A DNA stretch of 6,531 nt from the NCBI GenBank assembly GCA_025454125.1, contig JALOPA010000114.1, positions 1-6,531 of the forward strand, written 5' to 3'. The notes beneath the pieces were generated by a model. The model had not been told where the DNA came from. It did not search any database and was given only the letters and a program-made list of their open reading frames with translations. Positions 1 to 5,730 of the stretch are shown piece after piece; position 1 is the stretch's first letter; each line of letters begins with the position of its first letter. Source of the stretch: Thermodesulfobacteriota bacterium. Its GTDB lineage: Bacteria > Desulfobacterota > DSM-4660 > Desulfatiglandales > HGW-15. Position numbers and translations under genes: made by a program.

Positions 1-61
<61 letters not shown>

Positions 62-73
62 CTAACGACTACA

Positions 74-265
74 AAGAGCGTAGAGCAAATAAAACAAAGA
101 AAAGAGCTTAGAACCTTTCGACTGGCTCGCTTCGAGATCGTCAGGGTCTGCAACAGGATCTCCGACATAGAGCAAAGAGCTGAGAGTCGGGACCTCAAAC
201 ACAGCGCCGTTTGCCTTCGCTCTTTTACTCTGAGTTCCCTGCTCTATGCTCTACGCTTCTTACGA
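74..265. repeat. Degenerate heptad array, locus 1 (hairpin-forming intergenic repeat)
   Basis: This fills most of the 235-bp spacer between the tRNA-Leu and the end of radC. Purine-rich seven-base units run on the plus strand at 74-115 (AAGAGCG, TAGAGCA, ... AAGAGCT, TAGAACC) and 166-200 (CATAGAG, CAAAGAG, CTGAGAG). Complementary pyrimidine-rich units run at 227-261 (ACTCTGA, GTTCCCT, GCTCTAT, GCTCTAC, GCTTCTT). Positions 166-187 pair with 227-248 at 18 of 22 positions, including a perfect 9-bp outer stem (166-174 with 240-248). Positions 77-87 are a perfect 11-bp inverted repeat of 247-257. The section 116-165 shows no obvious heptad pattern. No T-run follows the hairpin on either strand, so it is not a classical intrinsic terminator. 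No convincing gene lies in 61-295. Confidence 0.75.
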
Positions 266-295
266 TATTTATTCTCATTTTTTTCCGAAATGCTG

Positions 296-1036
296 TCAAG
301 GGCTAACAAAACCCTGGAAGGCCCGGTGGAACTCCTTGATGAAGGTTTGGATCAGCCCGTCATCGGCAAAACTGTAGTAGGTGTTGTGGCCGACGATCAC
401 ATGGTCGAGGACCTGGATCATGAGGAGCTGGCTGGCCCATACGAGATCTCTGGTCAGTTTTCGATCTTCTGCCGAGGGAGAAGGATCCCCGGACGGGTGA
501 TTGTGGACAAACACAAGCGCTGCTGCTTTGCTCTCCAAGGCCTGGGTCATGATTTCCCTCGGATACACGGCGCTGCCCGTGAGGCTCCCCAGGAACACGT
601 CCTGATCTGCGATCAATTCATTCTTGCGGTTGAGGTAGAGCACCTTGAAGACTTCCCTCTTGAGGTCTCGCATAGAATGAAACAAATAGTCAAATACCGC
701 TTTGGAGGAACCGAAGAAATTCTTGCTTCTCACCGCGTCCCGCAGGTACCTGCCTGCGACGTGATGAACGAGGTTCAGGTAGAGGGCGTTCTTGGGGCCG
801 ATGCCTTTAATCTCCTTCAGCTTGGCGATAGGGGCCGAGAGAACGCCGGAGAGGGTTCCGAATTTTTTCAACGCCTCCCGCGCCTGAAGCTTCACGTCCT
901 TCCGGGGAGTGCCGAGGGTCAGGAGAAATTCCACGACTTCCTCGTCGGAGAAGCGGTCGAGACCGCCTTCTTCGAACTTGTCCCGAAGCCTCTGCCGATG
1001 ACCTTCACCGCGATTTTGCCAGTCTTCTTTTTCCAT
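296..1036 (-). CDS. radC: RadC family protein (UPF0758), JAB/JAMM-type putative metalloprotein
   Basis: The gene encodes 246 residues, near the usual length of the family. The N-terminal part resembles the UPF0758 helical domain, with a helix-hairpin-helix-like segment around residues 76-90 (KGIGPKNALYL). The C-terminal JAB/MPN-type domain shows the zinc-site pattern: Glu128, then His178-Asn-His180-Pro-Ser182-Gly, then Asp191, fitting the JAMM arrangement (E, HxH, S, D). The motif is intact, so a metal site is expected. Historically the name was tied to radiation sensitivity, but the molecular function of RadC proteins is unresolved; claims of a role in DNA repair are weak. The ATG at 1036 is preceded on the minus strand by AGGTGA at a suitable distance, which supports this start. 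The gene is divergent from mutL. Its leader probably includes the heptad array at 1055-1252. No clear minus-strand promoter or terminator was found. Confidence 0.93.
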   Translation of the reverse strand: MEKEDWQNRGEGHRQRLRDKFEEGGLDRFSDEEVVEFLLTLGTPRKDVKLQAREALKKFGTLSGVLSAPIAKLKEIKGIGPKNALYLNLVHHVAGRYLRDAVRSKNFFGSSKAVFDYLFHSMRDLKREVFKVLYLNRKNELIADQDVFLGSLTGSAVYPREIMTQALESKAAALVFVHNHPSGDPSPSAEDRKLTRDLVWASQLLMIQVLDHVIVGHNTYYSFADDGLIQTFIKEFHRAFQGFVSP

Positions 1037-1054
1037 GAGTCACCTGCCAGTCAC

Positions 1055-1252
1055 GACCGCCGACTACGGACCGCCGACGGCTGATAAACAGATAACGACG
1101 ACCGACCACCAAGAGCTGAGAGCTGGAACCTCAAAACCAAGTCATTCGCCTTTAATTGTTTGCTCTAGGCTCCCTGCTCTATGCTCCCTGCTCTTAGCTC
1201 TACGCTTCTTACGACCACCGACGGACAACGGACTGCGGACAAGTGACAACGT
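1055..1252. repeat. Degenerate heptad array, locus 2 (largest; between radC and mutL)
   Basis: Seven-base units stay in one phase from 1055 to 1138 (12 units). The first eight are mostly of the form GACNNNN (GACCGCC at 1055 and 1069, GACTACG at 1062, GACGACC at 1097, GACCACC at 1104), followed by AAGAGCT, GAGAGCT, GGAACCT and CAAAACC. After 23 bp without the pattern, a second phased run of 13 units covers 1162-1252. It has seven GCTC/GCTT-headed units (GCTCTAG, GCTCCCT, GCTCTAT, GCTCCCT, GCTCTTA, GCTCTAC, GCTTCTT), then units of an ACNNCGG type. The AGAGCT units pair with the GCTC units: 1112-1123 against 1190-1201 is 11 of 12. The outer GAC-type units lie in the same orientation on both sides, so they are direct, not inverted. 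Short open frames across this region are by-products of the repeat. From 1253 to the mutL promoter I see nothing notable. Confidence 0.8.
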
Positions 1253-1319
1253 AGCACAGGTCCTTTGATTTGTTAAGTTCGGGACGGTAGCCGATTCCTC
1301 TAAGGGGGATCTTTGGCGA

Positions 1320-1347
1320 TTGAACAAGAAGACGGATCTGGTATAAT
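1320..1347 (+). promoter_or_regulatory. Sigma70-type promoter for mutL with extended -10
   Basis: A perfect TATAAT (1342-1347) is preceded by TG in the extended -10 position (TGG at 1339-1341). A TTGAAC box at 1320-1325 lies 16 bp upstream and shares four of six bases with TTGACA. Transcription should start near 1353-1355, leaving a leader of about 60 nt before the mutL ATG. The placement just outside the heptad array and directly upstream of mutL supports a real promoter for mutL and possibly the genes behind it. Confidence 0.8.
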
Positions 1348-1412
1348 GCGCCACTCGGCATGCGCTTGAGGAGAACGGAATTTTCGCGTGAGAAAGTGGG
1401 TTTGAACAAACT

Positions 1413-3128
1413 ATGGGCTTGATCAGGATTCTTTCAGAAAAGGTGGCCTCTCAGATTGCGGCAGGGGAGGTGGTGGAGCGGCCGGCCTCGGTGGCGCGCG
1501 AGCTCATCGACAACAGCATCGATGCAGGGTCCACCCGTATCCTGGTCAAGATCGAGAACGGCGGGAGGAACCTGATCCGCGTCATGGACAATGGAGCGGG
1601 CATGGATCGGGATGACCTGCTCTTGTGCGCCGAGCGGCATGCCACAAGCAAAATCAGCGAGATTGAGGATCTCTTCAGCGTCCGCACCCTCGGGTTCAGA
1701 GGGGAGGCCGTGCCCAGCATTGCAGCGGTCTCCCGAATGGTGATCACCTCCCGCACGAACGAACACATGGGTGGTTTCCGGCTGAGGATCGAGGGCGGAA
1801 AGATAAAGGAAATCGTGGAGACGGGCGCTCCGGTCGGTACCACCGTGGAGGTGAAGGATCTCTTTTTCAACACTCCGGCCCGGAAGAAATTCCTGCGGAG
1901 CGCGGCTACGGAGACCGATCACATCGTGGACACCCTGTCGCGAATCGCTCTTCCCTTCACGGCGCTCTCCTTCAGGCTGGATGACAGGGACAAGACTCTG
2001 CTCAGTCTTCCCTCAGTGGACAATGACGTGAGCAGGCTTTCAGCCCTTTTCGGGCACGAGGTGGCTGGTTCCTTGGTGCCGCTGGAGCGGGAGGTCGAGG
2101 GCCTGGGCCTGAGCGGATACCTATCCCCGCCGGAGTGGGACAGGGCCAGGGGAGATCACCTGTTCGTGTATGTGAACCGAAGAAGCGTACGGGAAAGGCT
2201 TCTGACGCACGCGGTTATCGAAGGCTATGGGTCGCGCCTCATGAAGGGGCGTTATCCCTATGCCGTCATCTTCATCGAAATCGATCCTTCTCAGGTCGAC
2301 GTGAACGTGCATCCTGCCAAGCAGGAAGTCCGATTTCACCAAAGTCGCCTGGTTCATGAAGCCGTGAAAACGGCGGTGGATGAAACCCTGAGGCAGAAAG
2401 CCGCCAGGCTTTTCGAAGTGCCTGCCTCCTTCGTTAAGAGCGCGGGAGAACCGGTCGGAGCCATTGCTGAGACCATGGGCTGGTATTCGGCCGTTCCCGC
2501 TGAGCGAAGGGCCCCCCGCGAGCCGGAGCCTCAGGTTCCCCTGATCAACAAAGAAACGCCGGTCGTTCTCGGTCAGCTCAAAGAGACCTACATCCTCTGC
2601 GAGACCAGAGAGGGGCTTCTCCTCGTGGATCAGCATGCGGCGCATGAAAGAAGAGTCTTCGAGAAGCTGAAGAAATCCTATGACTCCGCTGCGCTGGAGT
2701 GCCAGCCTTTCCTGATTCCTCCCAGGGTGGAGTTTTCCCCTTCCGAGACCAGAACGATTGTGAAGAGGCTCGGAGATCTCTCGCAACTGGGCATAAGCCT
2801 CGAGCCCTTCGGCGGCGGGACTTTCCTGGTTCGCTCTGTTCCGAGCCTTCTGGTCGATGTTCAATGGGAATCCTTTTTGCGTGAAATCCTGCCTCTCCTG
2901 GAAGAGCAGGGGGCTGTGAAAGGGGACCAGATGGTCGAGCGGCTTCTCGCGCTCATGGCTTGCCACGGCGCCATCCGCGCAGGCCAGCGGTTATCCAGGG
3001 AAGAGATGGTCTCCCTGGTGGAGCAGTTGGGTGAAGCGGAGGTGCCCACGAACTGTCCCCACGGCCGTCCCGTGCTCAAGAGGCTGAGCTTCTATGAGAT
3101 AGAGAAGATGTTCCGGAGGGTTGTGTAA
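1413..3128 (+). CDS. mutL: DNA mismatch repair protein MutL, endonuclease-type
   Basis: MutL links mismatch recognition by MutS to strand removal. The N-terminal GHKL ATPase is complete: QIAAGEVVERP (14-24), catalytic Glu30, Asn34, DNGAG (59-63), HATSK (76-80), GFRGEA (94-99), and the second-subdomain lysine in NVHPAKQEVRF (298-308). One variation is Asp33 where Escherichia MutL has Glu32. The C-terminal dimerisation domain starts near 385 (GQLKETYIL). It carries the nicking motif DQHA-x2-E-x4-E at 406-417, plus ACHGAIRA (516-523) and CPHGRP (548-553). Compared with Bacillus MutL, the metal ligands would be His408, Glu412, Cys517, Cys548 and His550. QPFLIP (431-436) fits the sliding-clamp-binding pattern Qxx[LI]xP. 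At 571 residues it is on the short side, and the interdomain linker is only about 50 residues. An in-frame stop (1389-1391) rules out an upstream start. The ribosome site is weak. A promoter lies at 1320-1347 and miaA follows. Confidence 0.98.
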   Translation: MGLIRILSEKVASQIAAGEVVERPASVARELIDNSIDAGSTRILVKIENGGRNLIRVMDNGAGMDRDDLLLCAERHATSKISEIEDLFSVRTLGFRGEAVPSIAAVSRMVITSRTNEHMGGFRLRIEGGKIKEIVETGAPVGTTVEVKDLFFNTPARKKFLRSAATETDHIVDTLSRIALPFTALSFRLDDRDKTLLSLPSVDNDVSRLSALFGHEVAGSLVPLEREVEGLGLSGYLSPPEWDRARGDHLFVYVNRRSVRERLLTHAVIEGYGSRLMKGRYPYAVIFIEIDPSQVDVNVHPAKQEVRFHQSRLVHEAVKTAVDETLRQKAARLFEVPASFVKSAGEPVGAIAETMGWYSAVPAERRAPREPEPQVPLINKETPVVLGQLKETYILCETREGLLLVDQHAAHERRVFEKLKKSYDSAALECQPFLIPPRVEFSPSETRTIVKRLGDLSQLGISLEPFGGGTFLVRSVPSLLVDVQWESFLREILPLLEEQGAVKGDQMVERLLALMACHGAIRAGQRLSREEMVSLVEQLGEAEVPTNCPHGRPVLKRLSFYEIEKMFRRVV

Positions 3129-3129
3129 C

Positions 3130-3227
3130 AGGACTGAGGGATGAGCGATGAGGACTGAGTGGATTTCCAAAAACGCCCTTCTTTGTCCTGCTCAGTCCTC
3201 AGTCCTCGTGACTCATCACTCTCACAG
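3130..3227. repeat. Degenerate heptad array, locus 3 (hairpin-forming; between mutL and miaA)
   Basis: The array begins one base after the mutL stop codon. Units on the left arm are AGGACTG (3130), AGGGATG (3137), AGCGATG (3144), AGGACTG (3151) and AGTGGAT (3158). After about 20 bp the right arm runs in phase: CAGTCCT (3193 and 3200), CGTGACT (3207), CATCACT (3214), CTCACAG (3221). The right arm is the approximate reverse complement of the left. AGGACTGAG at 3151-3159 pairs perfectly with CTCAGTCCT at 3191-3199 or 3198-3206, and AGGGATG/AGTGATG align at six of seven. The unit sequence differs from loci 1 and 2, but period and arm symmetry are the same. No T-run follows, so termination between mutL and miaA is not evident. 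Confidence 0.75.
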
Positions 3228-3279
3228 GCGCCTTTCATGCCGGGGAATTTGCATCTGATCGAGCGAAGAACGGACTGAG

Positions 3280-4209
3280 ATGGCCGTAGAAAAGGAAAAA
3301 GTGGTGGTGATTGCCGGGCCCACGGCCTCGGGGAAGAGCGGGCTTGCGGTGGATCTCTCGCTCCGCCTTCAGGGCGAAATCGTCAATGCCGACTCCATGC
3401 AGGTCTACCGGTACATGGACGTGGGCACGGCCAAACCCTCTCCAGCGGAGCGGAGCTCGGTCCCTCATCACCTCCTGGACGTTGTCGACCCGGACCAGGA
3501 ATTCAATGCCGCCCTCTATCGCTCCCTTGCCGTGCCCGCGATCCGGGACGTCCTGGCGAGAGGGAAGGTGTGTTTCGTGGTGGGAGGCACAGGGTTGTAC
3601 ATTAAGACATTGCTGGGAGGGCTTCTCCAGTGCCCGGCTGGGGATCAGGGCCTGCGCCGGGAGCTGCGGGATCAGGCGGAGTCCCAGGGACTCGACGCCC
3701 TGTACCGGAGGCTGGAACAACTCGATCCCTTGTCCGCGAAGAAGATCCATGCTCACGACAGGGTGAGGATCCTCAGAGCCTTGGAGATCATCGAGCTCAC
3801 GAAAGGGCCGCTCTCCGCCCTGGTCCAAGGCCACGGATTTCAGGACTCCCCTTTTCAGGCTCTCAAAATTTGTTTGCAAATCGACCGCGAGGAGCTTTAT
3901 CATCGCATCAACGAAAGGGGTCTCCTCATGGTCGAAAGAGGCCTTGTCGAAGAGACGAAGACCCTCTTGACCATGGGATACTCTCCTGATCTAAAGCCCA
4001 TGAAGTCCTTGGGTTACAGGCATGCCGTGCGCTACCTCGAAGGTCGTTACGATCGAGAGGAGATGGTTCGGGAGCTTCAGGCGGACACGCGGCGATATGC
4101 AAAAAGACAGTTGACCTGGTTCAGAGCAGATCCTTCCATCCATTGGGTAGACCCTCATAGGAATGAACACCTTGTTGAAACGATCACCTCGTTTGTTCAG
4201 GACCCTTGA
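3280..4209 (+). CDS. miaA: tRNA dimethylallyltransferase MiaA
   Basis: MiaA transfers a dimethylallyl group from DMAPP to N6 of adenosine 37 in tRNAs that read codons beginning with U. It is the first step toward ms2i6A and acts in the cytoplasm. The 309-residue product has the family's usual length and motifs: P-loop GPTASGKS (13-20), DSMQVYR (38-44) with the catalytic aspartate, GTAKP (49-53), GGTGLYI (102-108), HDRVRILRALEI (159-170), SLGYRHAV (243-250), and TRRYAKRQLTWFR (270-282). The family often shows GYRQ where this protein has GYRH. The ATG at 3280 has only a poor ribosome site, but an in-frame stop at 3256-3258 rules out an upstream start and the P-loop lies at the normal distance. 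The neighbour mutL matches a common bacterial gene order; hfq, often next to miaA, is not here. The 3' end overlaps the next gene by 47 nt. Confidence 0.97.
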   Translation: MAVEKEKVVVIAGPTASGKSGLAVDLSLRLQGEIVNADSMQVYRYMDVGTAKPSPAERSSVPHHLLDVVDPDQEFNAALYRSLAVPAIRDVLARGKVCFVVGGTGLYIKTLLGGLLQCPAGDQGLRRELRDQAESQGLDALYRRLEQLDPLSAKKIHAHDRVRILRALEIIELTKGPLSALVQGHGFQDSPFQALKICLQIDREELYHRINERGLLMVERGLVEETKTLLTMGYSPDLKPMKSLGYRHAVRYLEGRYDREEMVRELQADTRRYAKRQLTWFRADPSIHWVDPHRNEHLVETITSFVQDP

Positions 4210-5050
4210 GCGGCCACGCGGTCTTCCTCTGGGAAGGGTGCTGCTGTTTTTCTGGACAGCCGGTATCCTCGTCCTCACCGGGACGAACGGGGTTTTTGCA
4301 GAGACCTACATCCAATCCCTTGAGCGTGGAAAAGTGGACTGGACCAACGGGATCGTGGAGGTCTCGGCCACAGGGATGCCGCCGGCCCATGCTCTTAGCC
4401 CTGCCCAAGGACGGGCACTCGCAGAGACCGAAGCGGAGACCCTTGCCCGGGGCGAACTGATCGGGCTCCTTCAGGCGATACGGGTGGACTCCAAAAGCAC
4501 GGTCAAAGAGGTCCTCGACCAGCAGCGCGCCGGTGATCAGCTCGTGGCCGCAGTCCTGAGGGATTCCCATGTGGTGGAGAAGTCCGTTTCGCCCAACGGG
4601 GCCGTGAGGCTCATGGTGGCGATGAAGTTGAACGGGCCCTTCGGCGACCTGGTCCTCCCGAAAACCATCGCGAGCATCCAGGCGGTGGAGCAGTCGCAGA
4701 AAAAGGAGGAGCCGTTCACCGGGCTCATTGTGGATTGTCGGGGAATCCCTCTCAGCCCTGCAATGGCGCCCATGATCATCGGGGAAGACGGACAGGTGGT
4801 TTACGGAACAGCGCACGTCAGCCGTGACCAGGCTCTGGAACGAGGGGTGGCTGCTTACGCGAGAGGGTTGGCCAAGTCGCGGGACAACCCTCGGGTGGGC
4901 CTCAAACCGCTGATCGTGAAAGGGTTGAGAGCGGCAAAGGGCAGGCCCTGCGACATTGTCATCAGCAACGCCGACGCGGGAAAAATCAAGGGGGCCGGGA
5001 GCAACCTCAGTTTTCTTCACCGAGGCAAAGTGCTGTTTGTGATGGAGTAA
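4163..5050 (+). CDS. Exported protein of unknown function, LPP20/FlgT-like
   Basis: Function is not known. The 295-residue product opens with a long basic N-region and a hydrophobic stretch (about 25-40) ending in GVFA before Glu47, which fits a signal peptidase I site, so export across the inner membrane is expected. The mature part starts with TYIQSLERGKVDWTNGIVEVSATG, then a helix rich in Ala and Glu (83-106) followed by strands. This pattern recalls the LPP20/FlgT N-terminal fold (inferred from sequence style, not searched). A second segment (185-295) contains GLIVDCRGIPLSPAMAP, a VYG stretch, NPRVGLKPLIVK, DIVISNADAGKI and a hydrophobic end (KVLFVME), which look like conserved blocks. 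There is no lipobox. The start is uncertain: ATG 4163 has AGGA immediately next to it, and GTG 4238 would remove the basic N-region. It overlaps miaA by 47 nt in another frame and precedes the TPR lipoprotein by 5 nt, so the two may act together. Confidence 0.8.
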   Translation: MNTLLKRSPRLFRTLERPRGLPLGRVLLFFWTAGILVLTGTNGVFAETYIQSLERGKVDWTNGIVEVSATGMPPAHALSPAQGRALAETEAETLARGELIGLLQAIRVDSKSTVKEVLDQQRAGDQLVAAVLRDSHVVEKSVSPNGAVRLMVAMKLNGPFGDLVLPKTIASIQAVEQSQKKEEPFTGLIVDCRGIPLSPAMAPMIIGEDGQVVYGTAHVSRDQALERGVAAYARGLAKSRDNPRVGLKPLIVKGLRAAKGRPCDIVISNADAGKIKGAGSNLSFLHRGKVLFVME

Positions 5051-5055
5051 CAGGC

Positions 5056-5706
5056 GTGGTGAGTCTTGCGAAAAGCCGGCGATCGGCCGGAGTGGAAGCC
5101 GCGGTGCTGAAAGCGCTGACCCTCCTCTGCTGCATGGGTTTGTTTTTGGGAGGGTGCGGGCCTCGTTCCGGCCTGGTCCCGGAGGGCAGGTTGGGCACTC
5201 CAGAACATCACGTCTTCAACGGGTTCGCCCTGCTCCGAATGGAGAGACCTGACGAGGCTCAATGGGAATTTGAGCAGGCGCTCCGGCTTGACCCGAAATG
5301 CTCCGGTGCCTACAGGGGCCTGGGGTGGATCGAGGGCCGGAAGGGCCAGTTCGCCGAAGCCTTTGCGTTAATGACCCGGGCGCAGGAGACGGCTGAAAGA
5401 AATGAGGAAAAGGCGCTCGCGGAAGTGGGCTTCATGGGGATTTACACGGTGCAGAGGCCGCCGGACTGGGTTGAACAGGTCGAGCAACGTTTCAGGGCCG
5501 CCTGTTCCTTTGAAGAGGATCTGCCGGAGGCTTATTTCTATTTGGGTATAGCCTACAAACAGGCGCATCGTTACGCCGATGCGGAAAAGGCATTCAAGAA
5601 GGTCATCTGGATCCACGGGTCCCTGCTGAGCGAAGCAAAAGAGGAATTGCAATCGATCCAACAAACCCCGGGGGCAGGCCCCGGATCGTCTTCCCCACAA
5701 AAATAA
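5056..5706 (+). CDS. TPR-repeat lipoprotein
   Basis: The 216-residue product begins with a basic N-terminus, a hydrophobic stretch (17-31) and the lipobox LGGC (31-34), so Cys34 should be lipidated and the protein anchored in a membrane facing the periplasm. Tetratricopeptide-like helix pairs follow: one at about 50-82 (FNGFALLRMERPDEAQWEFEQALRLDP region), one at about 84-113, a less regular helical part (115-150), and a clear repeat at 157-190 (AYFYLGIAYKQ, then YADAEKAFKKVI). TPR proteins are scaffolds for protein contacts; no enzymatic role is indicated. The tail is low complexity (Pro, Gly, Ser). The start is GTG at 5056, with GGAG eight nt upstream inside the end of the previous gene; GTG 5059 is an alternative. 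The 5-nt gap to the exported LPP20-like gene suggests translation coupling and a shared envelope function (inference). Confidence 0.88.
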   Translation: MVSLAKSRRSAGVEAAVLKALTLLCCMGLFLGGCGPRSGLVPEGRLGTPEHHVFNGFALLRMERPDEAQWEFEQALRLDPKCSGAYRGLGWIEGRKGQFAEAFALMTRAQETAERNEEKALAEVGFMGIYTVQRPPDWVEQVEQRFRAACSFEEDLPEAYFYLGIAYKQAHRYADAEKAFKKVIWIHGSLLSEAKEELQSIQQTPGAGPGSSSPQK

Positions 5707-5730
5707 TCCGCTGAACGGACGTCTGCCACC

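Noticed and set aside
290..1084. 264-codon plus-strand open frame opposite radC
   Set aside because: It mirrors the radC coding region, shows no recognisable domain or ribosome site, and radC has intact family motifs on the other strand.
1083..1112. Minus-strand promoter for radC (TTGGTG with TTTATC)
   Set aside because: Both boxes match consensus poorly and lie within the repeat array, so chance matches are likely.
1055..1252. CRISPR array
   Set aside because: Units are 7 bp, degenerate and without unique spacers of constant length.
1035..1354. Short open frames across the radC-mutL spacer
   Set aside because: They are created by the seven-base repeat read in different frames, lack ribosome sites, and their peptides are repetitive.
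2121..2966. 281-codon minus-strand open frame inside mutL
   Set aside because: The opposite strand encodes well-conserved MutL motifs. The frame is a by-product of GC-rich codon use.
4184..5020. 278-codon minus-strand open frame opposite the exported-protein gene
   Set aside because: Composition is typical of an antisense shadow (rich in His, Arg, Pro), with no start signal, and the plus-strand gene has a signal peptide and good operon spacing.
5668..5684. GC-rich hairpin (CCGGGG/CCCCGG) as terminator of the TPR gene
   Set aside because: It lies inside the coding end, the stem is six base pairs, and no T-run follows.
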